Positions 26,779-35,778 of a stretch of DNA of 47,364 nucleotides are shown in pieces. A model generated the notes under the pieces. The model searched no databases and was not told where the DNA came from. It saw only the letters and a list, made by a program, of their open reading frames with translations. A program made the position numbers and the translations under genes. The first letter of the stretch is position 1; each line of letters opens with the position of its first letter. Origin of the DNA: Anaerolineales bacterium (GTDB taxonomy: Bacteria; Chloroflexota; Anaerolineae; 4572-78; NAK82); NCBI GenBank assembly GCA_020343875.1, contig CP070811.1:2582279-2629642 (forward strand), written 5' to 3'.

Positions 26779-28200
26779 ATGAAGAAAAAGACGACCTTAG
26801 CCTTAATTGTGGGAACCCGTGATTTCTTCCCGGCCGAACCCGTGCTTGAGGCGCGGCGAGAGATGTTGGCGCTTCTGGACGGGATGGATATTGGCACGCT
26901 GATTCTGGATGAAGATGCTACCCATCTGGGGGCGGTCGAAACCTGGGAGGACGCTCAAAAATGTGCAGCGCTGTTCAGAGCCAATCGTGACCGGATTGAT
27001 GGCATCTTGGTGGTGTTGCCTGTCTTCGGCCCGGAGAGGGGTATCGCAGACTCGATCAAGTTGTCCGAATTACAGGTGCCCATCCTGGTCCAGGCCTACC
27101 CCGACGCCCCTGATAAGATGGGGGTGGAACTGCGAAGGGATGCTTTTTGTGGCAAGATTTCGGTCTGCAACAACCTGAGCCAGTATGGCTATCCTTTCTC
27201 CCTGACAGAGAACCACACCGTTCAGCCCACCACGGATGGCTTTAAGACAGACCTGAACAAGTTTGTGGGCGCCTGCCGGGTGGTGAAGGGTCTCCGGAGA
27301 GCGCGGCTGGGAGCGGTGGGCGCCCGGCCGACGATTTTCAACACCGTGCGCTATAGCGAAAAGCTATTGCAAGCGGATGGTATCGGCGTCACCACGATTG
27401 ACCTGTCCGAGATCTTTGCTGCCACTGATAAGCTGGCGGATCAGGACCCCAGGGTGCGCGAACGTTTGGAAGGCATCCAAGCCTATATCAATACCGATGC
27501 AGTGCCCTTATCCCCGCTGGTCAAGATGGCCAAGCTAGGCATCGTGCTGGATGACTGGATAGCTGCCAATGAGTTGGACGCCACCGCCATTCAGTGCTGG
27601 ACATCCATGCAACAGAACTACGGGGTGAACGTCTGTGCCCTGATGAGCATGATGAGTGACCGGTTGATGCCCAGCGGCTGTGAGGTGGATGTGACCGGCG
27701 TGCTGTCTATGTATGCTCTACAGCTTGCCTCTGGCAAGCCCAGTGCTTTGGTGGACTGGAACAACAACTACTTGGACGACCCGGATAAGTGTGTTCTGTT
27801 CCACTGTGGTAATTGGGCTCGCAGCTTCTTCTCTGAAGTTAAGATGGCGAACGCCGAGATCCTGGCCACTGTGCTCGGCAAAGAGAGCACATACGGCACT
27901 GTGTCAGGGCGGGCTGTCGCCAGCCCAATGACTTTTGCCCGCATCACCACCAACGATCGGCTTGGCAAAATCCAGGCTTACGTTGGCGACGGTGAGATCA
28001 CCGATGACGACCTGGATACATTTGGCAGCCGGGCTGTGGTTGAAATTCCCAGGCTGCAAACGCTGCTGCGATATGTTTGCAGGAATGAGTTTCCGCATCA
28101 TACAGCTATGAATGCCTCACATTCGGCGGCCATCCTGGCCGAGGCCTTTGAGACCTACCTGGGTTGGGAAGTCTATTATCACACGAGACCAGACTCCTGA
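26779..28200 (+). CDS. L-fucose/L-arabinose isomerase-like protein (first copy)
   Basis: A 473-residue protein of the FucI-like superfamily, which interconverts aldoses and ketoses with Mn2+. Residues of the metal site are likely Glu in SGCEVDVTG, Asp in SALVDWNNNY and His in LFHCGNW. It resembles the short 'FucI-related' group rather than the 590-residue true FucI, so the substrate is open. A clear paralogue lies at 40400-41866 in the opposite orientation; both share DAFCGKxSVCNN and PSALxDWNNNYxDDPDK. The start at 26779 (MKKKTTLALIVG) has AGGGGGAG upstream; an earlier TTG (26743) lacks one. Confidence 0.82.
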   Translation: MKKKTTLALIVGTRDFFPAEPVLEARREMLALLDGMDIGTLILDEDATHLGAVETWEDAQKCAALFRANRDRIDGILVVLPVFGPERGIADSIKLSELQVPILVQAYPDAPDKMGVELRRDAFCGKISVCNNLSQYGYPFSLTENHTVQPTTDGFKTDLNKFVGACRVVKGLRRARLGAVGARPTIFNTVRYSEKLLQADGIGVTTIDLSEIFAATDKLADQDPRVRERLEGIQAYINTDAVPLSPLVKMAKLGIVLDDWIAANELDATAIQCWTSMQQNYGVNVCALMSMMSDRLMPSGCEVDVTGVLSMYALQLASGKPSALVDWNNNYLDDPDKCVLFHCGNWARSFFSEVKMANAEILATVLGKESTYGTVSGRAVASPMTFARITTNDRLGKIQAYVGDGEITDDDLDTFGSRAVVEIPRLQTLLRYVCRNEFPHHTAMNASHSAAILAEAFETYLGWEVYYHTRPDS

Positions 28201-28264
28201 GTCCCCAATTACTGCCTCAATCAAGACCTCCCAATGAGGGGAGCACTAGGAGGGGGATAGGTTC

Positions 28265-29230
28265 ATGGACATTGTATGTCTGGGCGAACTCCTTGTTGAC
28301 ATGTTTCCGGCCGAGCTGGGCCGGAGACTGGCCGAGGTATCGGCGTTTCGGCCTAAGCCTGGCGGCGCGCCCGCCAACGTGGCCGTGGCGGCGGCGCGCC
28401 TGGGAGGGCGCAGCGCCTTCATTGGCAAGGTAGGTGATGAGGCATTTGGCCATCACCTGGCCGACGTCTTGAGGAAAGAGGGCGTGGACGTAACCGGGAT
28501 GCGATTTGACGAAGAAGCCCGTACCGGCATGGCCTTTATTGCTATGCCGGATGAGAACACAGCGGAGTTTGTCTTCTACCGCAATCCAGGTGCTGACATG
28601 CGCTTGCGGGCGGACGAGCTGGACCGTGAGTTGCTGGGGAAAACTCGTGCTTTCCACTTCGGGTCTCTCAGTTTGGGCCAGGAACCCAGCCGCAGCGCCA
28701 CTCTGGAGGCGGCTAAAATCGCCCGCCAGGGGGGCGCGCTGATTTCCTTCGACGTCAATTACCGGCCAACCTTGTGGCGTAGCCCCGAAGAGGCCTATGA
28801 GCGGGTTATGGCCACGGTGCCTGACGTCGACCTGCTCAAAGTCAACGAGGTAGAGTTGGCCCTGCTGACTGGGCGTGAAGATCTGGACGTGGCTAGCAAG
28901 TCCCTGTTAGAGCATGGTCCTGACCTATGCGTAGTGACGTTGGGCCCAGGCGGAAGCTTCTTCCAGGTCTCGGAAGGAGGGGAGCACGTTCCCGCCTTTA
29001 AGGTCCAAACCGTGGATGCCGTCGGGTGCGGGGATGCATTTATCGCCGGGCTGCTCTGCCAGCTTGTGATTGACGCTAACTGGCGCGATCAGCTATCGGT
29101 GACCCGCATGCGCGAAATCCTGCGTTACGCCAACGCCGTGGGCGCACTCACGGCACTTACGCAGGGCGTCATCCCGGCTTTGCCCACCGCCAGCCGGGTT
29201 GAGCAGTTTCTGGCCCAATACAATCAATGA
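28265..29230 (+). CDS. PfkB-family carbohydrate kinase
   Basis: A 321-residue ribokinase/fructokinase-type enzyme that phosphorylates a sugar with ATP. The N-terminal substrate signature is GGAPANVAVAAARLGG and the C-terminal ATP/anion-hole signature is DAVGCGDAFIAGLL, with the catalytic Asp in GCGD (most relatives have GAGD). VNEVELALLTG and FDVNYRPTLW are typical of fructokinases. In context it would phosphorylate the ketose made by the upstream isomerase. AGGAGGGGG precedes the ATG. Confidence 0.9.
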   Translation: MDIVCLGELLVDMFPAELGRRLAEVSAFRPKPGGAPANVAVAAARLGGRSAFIGKVGDEAFGHHLADVLRKEGVDVTGMRFDEEARTGMAFIAMPDENTAEFVFYRNPGADMRLRADELDRELLGKTRAFHFGSLSLGQEPSRSATLEAAKIARQGGALISFDVNYRPTLWRSPEEAYERVMATVPDVDLLKVNEVELALLTGREDLDVASKSLLEHGPDLCVVTLGPGGSFFQVSEGGEHVPAFKVQTVDAVGCGDAFIAGLLCQLVIDANWRDQLSVTRMREILRYANAVGALTALTQGVIPALPTASRVEQFLAQYNQ

Positions 29231-29246
29231 GATAGTGGAGAGCTAT

Positions 29247-30089
29247 ATGCCTGAAACCCTGAAGCAAGAACGCAGTTTGCAGGATCTGAAGGAAAAGGCA
29301 CGCAGTCTGCGCCTCGACGTGTTGGAAATGACGACCCGGGCTGGCTCGGGTCACCCTTCCAGCTCTTTCTCCTCCGTAGAGATACTGACGGCTCTGTATT
29401 TTGGCGACATTCTGCGCTATCGCAGCCACCAACCGAACTGGCCGGAACGGGATCGCTTTATTCTGAGCAAAGGGCACGCTGCGCCGCTGCTCTACGCGGT
29501 ACTGTCTCATGCCGGTTACTTTGAGCGGGAGATGCTGTGGCGCTTACGCCAGGTGGATAGCCCGGTGGAAGGTCACCCGATCCAGAACAAGCTGCCGGGC
29601 ATCGAGACCACATCTGGCTCGCTAGGTAAGGGCATATCCGTGGGGCTAGGCCACGTCTTGGGCGGCCGCCTGAATGGGCTGAAGTATCGAGTCTACGTGC
29701 TGCTGGGCGACGGAGAGTGCGAGGAGGGCCAGATTTGGGAAGCGGCCATAGCGGCTGCCCACTTCAAGGCGGACAACCTGATCGCTATCGTGGACTACAA
29801 CAAGTACCAGGAAACCGGTCCGATCAGCCGGGAGATGGCACTGGAGCCCTTCGCCGCAAAGTGGCGCGCCTTCGGTTGGCACGTGGAAGAAGCGGACGGA
29901 CACGACGTCGGCTCGGTCATTGAGAAACTGAAATCGGCGCAAGCAGTCACGGGCCAGCCATCAGTGGTCATCGCTCATACCGTCAAAGGCAAGGGCGTTT
30001 CGTTCGTAGAAGCAGACTACACTTTCCATGGTCGTGCGCTAAAGCCAGAACAGGCCGAAAAAGCGCGGGAGGAAATCCTATGCAGCTAG
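29247..30089 (+). CDS. Transketolase N-terminal subunit
   Basis: A 280-residue TPP-binding half of a two-subunit transketolase. The TPP/Mg signature is GDGECEEGQIWEAA with a later IVDYNKYQ; SGHPSSSFSSVEIL and SKGHAAPLLYAVL are substrate and cofactor loops. It would work only with the next gene's product. The frame is open from 29199 in the previous gene, but ATG 29247, 16 bp after the kinase stop, gives the family N-terminus. Its last 10 bases overlap the next start. Confidence 0.94.
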   Translation: MPETLKQERSLQDLKEKARSLRLDVLEMTTRAGSGHPSSSFSSVEILTALYFGDILRYRSHQPNWPERDRFILSKGHAAPLLYAVLSHAGYFEREMLWRLRQVDSPVEGHPIQNKLPGIETTSGSLGKGISVGLGHVLGGRLNGLKYRVYVLLGDGECEEGQIWEAAIAAAHFKADNLIAIVDYNKYQETGPISREMALEPFAAKWRAFGWHVEEADGHDVGSVIEKLKSAQAVTGQPSVVIAHTVKGKGVSFVEADYTFHGRALKPEQAEKAREEILCS

Positions 30090-31063
30090 GTGAAAAAGCC
30101 GGGCTCAAGCCTTCGAAACCGATGCGTGACGTGTTTGGCGATGCCTTCCTGGAGCTCTGCCGGCAGAATCCCAAGATTGTGGTGCTGGATGGGGACCTGT
30201 GCAACACGACTAAGACATTGGCGGTGCGCCAAGAGTTTCCGGAGCGGTTCTTCAACATCGGCCTGGCCGAAAGTAACATGGTCAGTATCGGCGCTGGGCT
30301 GGCGGACTGTGGGTTCATCCCATTCATCACCAGCATGTCCTCGTTCCTGCTGTGTAATGCGTACGACCAGCTTCGACTGTCCATCGCCATCGCGGGCCTT
30401 AACGCCAAGGTGGTGGGCAGCCATGGTGGGATCACCCTGGGCAAGGATGGCCCAACCGCGATGGCCATTGAGGATCTGGCCCTGATGGGCGGTCTGCCTA
30501 CCTTCACCATCCTGGTGCCATGCGACCCAACTTCGATGCACCTGGCGGTGCGAGCCATGGCCGAGCACGTGGGCCCGGTGTATTTGCGCTCCAGCCGCGT
30601 GGCCATACCACACATCTACCCTGAGGACGATTGCCCCTTCGAGATTGGGGTGGCTAATACCGTGCGCCAGGGATCTGACCTGACCATCATAGGCTGTGGC
30701 ATCATGGTCGCGGCGGCGCTGGACGCGGCGGCGATACTGGCTGAGGAAGGAATTCAGGCGCGCGTGCTGGATATGCACACCCTCAGGCCGATGGACACAC
30801 AGGCGATTGCGGCTGCGGCGCGGGAGACAGGCGCGATCGTCACGGCTGAAGAGCACTTGCTCCACGGCGGCATGGGGAGCAATGTGGCACGCGCGGTGGG
30901 GGCTACTCACCCGGTGCCGATGCGCTTCATTGGCCTGGCCGATACCTACACGGATTCGGGAGACCCGTACGACTTGTTGAAGAAATACGGTATGACCGCT
31001 GAGGACATCGCCCAGGCAGCGCGTGAAGTGGTGGCAGCCAAGGGGGAGACTGCGGGCGCTTGA
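30080..31063 (+). CDS. Transketolase C-terminal subunit
   Basis: A 327-residue partner containing the pyrimidine-binding domain (FFNIGLAESNMVSIGAGLA with the catalytic Glu) and the C-terminal domain (VLDMHTLRPMD, TAEEHLLHGGMGSNVA). It starts ten bases before the end of the N-terminal subunit, in another frame, a sign of translational coupling. Two-subunit transketolases are used in several peripheral sugar pathways, for example AptAB acting on D-apulose 4-phosphate, as well as in central metabolism of some bacteria and archaea. Substrate here is unknown. Confidence 0.94.
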   Translation: MQLGEKAGLKPSKPMRDVFGDAFLELCRQNPKIVVLDGDLCNTTKTLAVRQEFPERFFNIGLAESNMVSIGAGLADCGFIPFITSMSSFLLCNAYDQLRLSIAIAGLNAKVVGSHGGITLGKDGPTAMAIEDLALMGGLPTFTILVPCDPTSMHLAVRAMAEHVGPVYLRSSRVAIPHIYPEDDCPFEIGVANTVRQGSDLTIIGCGIMVAAALDAAAILAEEGIQARVLDMHTLRPMDTQAIAAAARETGAIVTAEEHLLHGGMGSNVARAVGATHPVPMRFIGLADTYTDSGDPYDLLKKYGMTAEDIAQAAREVVAAKGETAGA

Positions 31064-31141
31064 CCGAGCAGGGCATCGCATCTTTGGACTGCTGGGCCAG
31101 GGGGCTTGAGGAACCACACGGTTTAAGAAGCAGGAGTTCAT

Positions 31142-32428
31142 ATGCTACACCAGGAGTTGTTACGACTTGAGGCCGAGGGCAAACCGATCCGTGTTGGAGT
31201 TAGTGGCGCTGGCTGGATGGGGGGCGGTTTTCTAGCCCAGGTCTCGCATGTACCCGGCATGGAGGTTTGGGTGCTGGCTGATGCAGACACGCGTGCTGCC
31301 TGGGAGGCGTTCTTGGCTACAGGCGTTGAGCGTGACGAAATCGTCGAGGCCAGCCAGCCTGGCCATGCTATGGACGCCCTGCGGGCGGGCAGGCGGGTGG
31401 TAACCGGATCCTACACTCTGGCCGCGCAGTTGGAAGCGGTGGATATTGTCACTGACGTCACACCATCACCGGCCATTGGCGCCGAAACAGCCTATGCCTG
31501 CATCCAGCATGGTAAGGACGTGGTGCTGGTAAACATCGAGGCTGACGTGACGGTGGGACGCATTCTCAACAAGATGGCCCAACAGGCGGGAGTGTTATAC
31601 ACCGTTTCCTCGGGCGATGAACCGGGCTGCCTGATGGAACTCTTTGACTTCGTAGGCAGCCTGGGCTACCAGTTGATCGTCATCGGCAAGGGGAAGAATA
31701 ACCCCCTTAACCCGACAGCTACGCCAGACACGGTGGCCGCATCGGCCAAGCGTGCAGGCAAGGATCCCTTTCAGGTGGCATCCTACGTAGATGGCACCAA
31801 GACTATGTTCGAGATGACGTGCGCGGCCAATGCCACCGGGTGCCTGCCGATGCAACGTGGCATGATGGGTCCCGAAGCCACTCTCGAGACGGTATCTGAG
31901 ATCTTTGCCCTTGAAGAAGATGGCGGCATCGCCAAGTTCCCAGGCGCAGTGGACTTCGTGCAAGGGAATTCGATGGCGGGTGGTGTCTTTGTCACCGTCC
32001 GCGTGGAGGATGAGCGCATCCGGGGTGATCTACAATACCTTAAGGTGGGGTCTGGCAAGTATTTTACCTTCTTCCGTCCCTATCACCTCTGGTTCTTAGA
32101 GGCACCGATTTCCATCGCCCGAGCCCATCTGCATCGCCAGACGACGCTGGTACCTCTGGACCAGCCAGTGGCCGAGGTCATGACGGTGGCCAAACGTACG
32201 CTGAAGCCAGGCGAGCGGCTGGATGACTTTGGCGGCTTCACGTTCTACGGGATTATGGACCGGGCTGAGGAGGCGCGTACCTTGAACGCGCTTCCAGTTG
32301 GGCTGGCGCCCGGTGCAGAAGTGGTACGACCGGTTGCGGCTGGGCAGATTCTGACCTGGGAAGACGTCAGGCTGGACGAAGACAGTATTGTCGTCAAGTT
32401 GTGTCGCCAGCAGAGCGGCAAATTGTGA
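31142..32428 (+). CDS. NAD(P)-binding oxidoreductase with C-terminal SAF domain
   Basis: A 428-residue protein. The N-terminus is a Rossmann fold (VGVSGAGWMGGGFL near residues 18-31). A homoserine-dehydrogenase-like middle part contains DVTPSPAIGAE, VLVNIEADVTVG and SSGDEPGCLMEL. A SAF domain occupies roughly 340-425 (KRTLKPGERLDDFGGF, LPVGLAPGAEVVRPVAAGQILTW-type). Such proteins occur in sugar and sugar-acid gene clusters and are often misnamed flagellar FlgA-like because of the SAF domain. It probably oxidises or reduces a pathway intermediate; I cannot name the reaction. CAGGAG lies before the ATG. Confidence 0.78.
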   Translation: MLHQELLRLEAEGKPIRVGVSGAGWMGGGFLAQVSHVPGMEVWVLADADTRAAWEAFLATGVERDEIVEASQPGHAMDALRAGRRVVTGSYTLAAQLEAVDIVTDVTPSPAIGAETAYACIQHGKDVVLVNIEADVTVGRILNKMAQQAGVLYTVSSGDEPGCLMELFDFVGSLGYQLIVIGKGKNNPLNPTATPDTVAASAKRAGKDPFQVASYVDGTKTMFEMTCAANATGCLPMQRGMMGPEATLETVSEIFALEEDGGIAKFPGAVDFVQGNSMAGGVFVTVRVEDERIRGDLQYLKVGSGKYFTFFRPYHLWFLEAPISIARAHLHRQTTLVPLDQPVAEVMTVAKRTLKPGERLDDFGGFTFYGIMDRAEEARTLNALPVGLAPGAEVVRPVAAGQILTWEDVRLDEDSIVVKLCRQQSGKL

Positions 32429-32449
32429 GAAGGCAGGCCGGTAAAATGT

Positions 32450-32468
32450 TGGAGTGAGTACCACTCCA
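32450..32468 (+). terminator. Short hairpin between oxidoreductase and epimerase genes
   Basis: TGGAGTG (32450-32456) and CACTCCA (32462-32468) pair perfectly with a 5-nt loop, 22 bp after the oxidoreductase stop. No U-tract follows; partial termination or mRNA end protection is possible. Confidence 0.4.
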
Positions 32469-32491
32469 TGCGCCTACTGTTCTGCCTGACT

Positions 32492-32507
32492 CACTGGTAT
32501 ACAAGTG
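32492..32507. promoter_or_regulatory. Candidate GntR operator over an extended -10
   Basis: CACTGGTATACAAGTG is a 16-bp palindrome with a single mismatched pair. It contains TGG-TATACA (32495-32503), an extended -10-like box, so a bound repressor would block an internal promoter before the epimerase gene (start 32540). It is related to the site at 25823-25838 in the gntR leader. Confidence 0.45.
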
Positions 32508-32539
32508 TAACCGATAGACCAAATCAAAGGAGGTTTGCC

Positions 32540-33502
32540 ATGCGTATCGGATTACTTACGGCCCCTTTCTCGAGCCTGTCTCTTGAGGAAGCGTTGGATC
32601 GAGCAGTAGAGGTGGGTGTGTCGGCTGTCGAGGTTGGCTCAGGTGGCTATCCCGGCCACCCTCATTGCCCGGTGGATGAGTTGCTCAAGAGCGAGTCCAA
32701 GCGCGCGGAATATTTGGAGGCGATTAGCTCGCGAGGCTTGATCATCAGCGCTCTCAGTTGCCACAATAATCCTATCCACCCCGACCAAGAGGTGGCCAAG
32801 GAAGCGGACGAGGTGTTCCGCAGGACGGTGCGCCTGGCTCAGCTGTTGGAGGTGCCAGTTATCAATACGTTTTCTGGCCTGCCTGCCGGTGCAGCGGGTG
32901 ATCGTATGCCTAACTGGGTGACTTGCCCCTGGCCGCCGCACTTCTTGGAGATGCTGGATTACCAGTGGCATCAGGTGGCAATCCCCTATTGGAAGGAGGC
33001 CGCCAAGTTCGCCGAGGACCACGGCATCAAGGTTGCCTTTGAGATGCACCCTGGTATGCTGGTCTACAACGTGGATACGATGCTCCGGATGCGCGATGCA
33101 GCGGGGCCGACCATCGGTTGTAATTTCGATCCCAGCCATCTGTTCTGGAATGGGGTGGACCCGGTGGCGGCCATTCGCAAACTGGGCGATGCCATTTTCC
33201 ACGTGCATGGCAAAGACGTATACGTTGACCCTATCAACGTCTCTGTCAACGGCTGTAACGATAACAAGCCGTATGATCGAATCCCAGAGCGCTCCTGGAC
33301 CTTCCGCAGCATTGGCTATGGCCACAGTGCCAAGACTTGGAAAGATATCGTGAGTGCTTTCCGGATGGTGGGTTATGACTACGTCATCTCCGTCGAACAC
33401 GAAGACGCCCTGATGTCGGTTGACGAGGGTCTGGCTAAGGGGGTGGCCTTGCTGAAGGATGTCTGCATCTTCGAACCGCCCGGCGAGATGTTCTGGGCCT
33501 GA
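32540..33502 (+). CDS. Sugar phosphate isomerase/epimerase (xylose-isomerase-like TIM barrel)
   Basis: A 320-residue AP-endonuclease-2/xylose-isomerase-like TIM barrel. Metal-site residues are likely Glu in VAFEMHPGML, Asp and His in NFDPSHLFWNG, His in FHVHGKD and Glu in ISVEHEDALMS. Relatives epimerise ketoses or isomerise sugars, lactones or inosose. The start is set by a perfect AAAGGAGG seven bases before ATG 32540; the open frame from 32468 would include the operator-like palindrome. Its promoter may make it and the downstream dehydrogenase genes a separate transcription unit. Confidence 0.88.
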   Translation: MRIGLLTAPFSSLSLEEALDRAVEVGVSAVEVGSGGYPGHPHCPVDELLKSESKRAEYLEAISSRGLIISALSCHNNPIHPDQEVAKEADEVFRRTVRLAQLLEVPVINTFSGLPAGAAGDRMPNWVTCPWPPHFLEMLDYQWHQVAIPYWKEAAKFAEDHGIKVAFEMHPGMLVYNVDTMLRMRDAAGPTIGCNFDPSHLFWNGVDPVAAIRKLGDAIFHVHGKDVYVDPINVSVNGCNDNKPYDRIPERSWTFRSIGYGHSAKTWKDIVSAFRMVGYDYVISVEHEDALMSVDEGLAKGVALLKDVCIFEPPGEMFWA

Positions 33503-33529
33503 TCTGCTGGCCGACTTAATCTTAAGGAG

Positions 33530-33564
33530 CAGGCCCTAGGGGTTTTCGAAAGCCTTGGGGCCTG
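33530..33564 (+). terminator. Strong hairpin after the epimerase gene
   Basis: CAGGCCCTAGGG (33530-33541) pairs with CCTTGGGGCCTG (33553-33564) over 12 bp with two G-T wobbles; the loop itself contains the palindrome TTTCGAAA. It lies 28 bp after the epimerase stop and 84 bp before the E1 gene. No U-tract; a Rho-independent role is possible but unproven. Confidence 0.5.
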
Positions 33565-33648
33565 ATACTCACCTGTGTAACCTGTGCGGCTTGTCGGCCT
33601 GCTAACCCAGCAGACCCACCCCCACGCCCCCTATATAGGGAGTGCCTG

Positions 33649-35730
33649 ATGGCCTCTTCTGAAACTGTCGAGACTCCAACCCAGCTCGGTGCAGACCTGA
33701 GCGGCGAACGCCTGGTAGCTATGCTCTACCAGATGGTGCTCATCCGCCTATTTGAAGAGTCCGCACAACAGCTTTACTTCTCCGGGAAGGTCCACGGAAC
33801 CATGCACCTTTACAGCGGAGAGGAAGCTGTAGCGGTTGGAGCTATGGCTGCTCTTCGGCCAAGTGATTACATCACGTCTACCCATCGAGGCCATGGGCAC
33901 GCTATCGCCAAGGGCCAGGACGTGAACGCGATGATGGCTGAGCTGCTTGGTAAGGAGACCGGCGTTTGTCGTGGGCGCGGGGGCTCTATGCATATGGCCG
34001 ACCTCACCTTGGGCAACCTGGGAGCCAATGGGGTTGTTGCTGGAGGTATCCCCATCGCGGTGGGGGCTGGGCTTAGCCTGAAGCTACAGAAAACGGATGG
34101 GGTGGTGGTGTGCTTCTTTGGCGACGGGGCATCCAATACGGCCAATTTTCATGAGAGCCTGAACATGGCCGCCATCTGGAATCTGCCAGTGGTTTTCCTA
34201 TGCGAGAACAACCAGTACGCCATGTCTATGCCCGCTCAGCGCTCAGTTTCTGCGCCAAGCATAGCCGACCGCGCTTGCGCCTATGATATCCCCGGTGCAG
34301 CGGTGGATGGCATGGATGTGCTGGCAGTCTACGAGGCAGTCAAGATAGCTGCGAGGCGCGCCCGCCGGGGTGAAGGGCCAACCCTGCTGGAAGCGGTTAC
34401 TTACCGCTACAAGGGACATTCCAAGAGCGATAAGCAGGTGTACCGGACCAAGGAAGAGCTCCGGGCCTGGATGGAGCGAGACCCGATCCCCCGCTTCCAG
34501 GCATGGTTGGCTGATCGAGGGTACTTGACCCAGGCTGAGGGCGAAGCACTGCATGTCAAGGCGCAGGCCGTCATTCAGGCGGCTATCGATTTCGCCCAGG
34601 CTGGCCCTGAACCCCCTGTGGAAGATCTCCTGATCGACGTGTATGAAGAAGAGCCGGCGGTAGAGGCCAATCCAGATCAGGCTCTGCCTGCTTGGGCCCG
34701 GATCACCTTTGGCCCCGCCACGCCCATCGTGCCCCCACCAGGGGAGCGGGAAATCACCTATGCAGAGGCATTGCGTGAGGCCATGGAGCAGGCATTAGAA
34801 GGCGATTCCCGCGTGTTCCTCATAGGAGAAGACGTCGGCGTCTACGGTGGGGCCTTTGGGGTGACGATGGGCCTGATTGACCGTTTCGGGCCAGAGCGGG
34901 TGCGCGATACGCCCATCTCGGAAAACAACATCGCCGGGGCATCGGTGGGAGCTGGCATAACCGGGATGCGACCTATCGCCGAGATACAGTTTATGGACTT
35001 CGTGACGTTATCTATGGAACAGCTCGTGCTGCAGGGGGCCAAGATCCGCTACATGTTTGGGGGCAAGGCCCACGTGCCGATGGTTCTCCGTACCCCGGGC
35101 GGTTCGGGCACCGGCGCTGCGGCTCAGCATTCTGAGAGCCTGGAGTCCTGGTTTGTCAATGTGCCGGGCCTCAAGGTGGTCATGCCCAGCACGCCCTATG
35201 ATGCCAAAGGACTGCTGCTGGCTGCGATTGCAGATAACAATCCGGTCATCTTCGTTGAGCACAAGTTGCTCTATCGAACCCGAGGCATGGTCCCTAAGGA
35301 GCCGTACTTGGTGCCTTTGGGGCGGGCCGAGATCAAGCGCCCTGGACAACACCTGACAGTGGTGGCGGCTTCTATCATGGTGCCCCGTGCGCTGGAAGCC
35401 GCTCAACAACTGGCTGAAGAGGGGATCGAGATCGAGGTCATCGACCTGCGCACCTTGAAACCGTATGATGTGCAGACCATCGTCGAATCAGTGAAACAGA
35501 CCGGCCGTTTGCTGATTGCACACGAAGCGCCTCTGATTGGCGGCTTCGGCGCTGAGATCGCCGCTATGGTCGCCCAGAGTGAGGCGTTTGCCTACCTGGA
35601 GGCGCCCATCCTCCGTTTGGGCGGTGCTGACGTGCCCATTCCTTACAACCGGACGCTGGAGCAGGCCAGCGTGCCCCAGATGGAAGACATCGCCGAGGCC
35701 GCACGGCGCCTGGTTAAGCTGGAGATTTGA
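33649..35730 (+). CDS. 2-oxoacid/acetoin dehydrogenase E1, alpha and beta subunits fused
   Basis: A 693-residue thiamine-diphosphate enzyme. Residues 1 to about 345 are E1-alpha ([30 protein letters not shown] motif [14 protein letters not shown] with ENNQYAM). After a proline-rich linker ([12 protein letters not shown]), residues about 368-693 are E1-beta ([60 protein letters not shown]). Most bacteria encode these as two chains or as the unrelated homodimeric AceE. Substrate could be pyruvate, acetoin or another 2-oxo compound. The E2 gene follows after 48 bp; no E3 gene is in the window. Confidence 0.9.
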   Translation: MASSETVETPTQLGADLSGERLVAMLYQMVLIRLFEESAQQLYFSGKVHGTMHLYSGEEAVAVGAMAALRPSDYITSTHRGHGHAIAKGQDVNAMMAELLGKETGVCRGRGGSMHMADLTLGNLGANGVVAGGIPIAVGAGLSLKLQKTDGVVVCFFGDGASNTANFHESLNMAAIWNLPVVFLCENNQYAMSMPAQRSVSAPSIADRACAYDIPGAAVDGMDVLAVYEAVKIAARRARRGEGPTLLEAVTYRYKGHSKSDKQVYRTKEELRAWMERDPIPRFQAWLADRGYLTQAEGEALHVKAQAVIQAAIDFAQAGPEPPVEDLLIDVYEEEPAVEANPDQALPAWARITFGPATPIVPPPGEREITYAEALREAMEQALEGDSRVFLIGEDVGVYGGAFGVTMGLIDRFGPERVRDTPISENNIAGASVGAGITGMRPIAEIQFMDFVTLSMEQLVLQGAKIRYMFGGKAHVPMVLRTPGGSGTGAAAQHSESLESWFVNVPGLKVVMPSTPYDAKGLLLAAIADNNPVIFVEHKLLYRTRGMVPKEPYLVPLGRAEIKRPGQHLTVVAASIMVPRALEAAQQLAEEGIEIEVIDLRTLKPYDVQTIVESVKQTGRLLIAHEAPLIGGFGAEIAAMVAQSEAFAYLEAPILRLGGADVPIPYNRTLEQASVPQMEDIAEAARRLVKLEI

Positions 35731-35778
35731 CAGGACGAAGCCCTCACAGAGGACAGGCCCTCAGGGAGGACAGGCCCG

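Noticed and set aside
26779-31063. Assignment of the locus as a D-apiose pathway because of the AptAB-like transketolase
   Set aside because: The known pathway uses a TIM-barrel apiose isomerase and an FGGY-type apulose kinase; here the isomerase is FucI-like and the kinase is PfkB, so the similarity is only partial.
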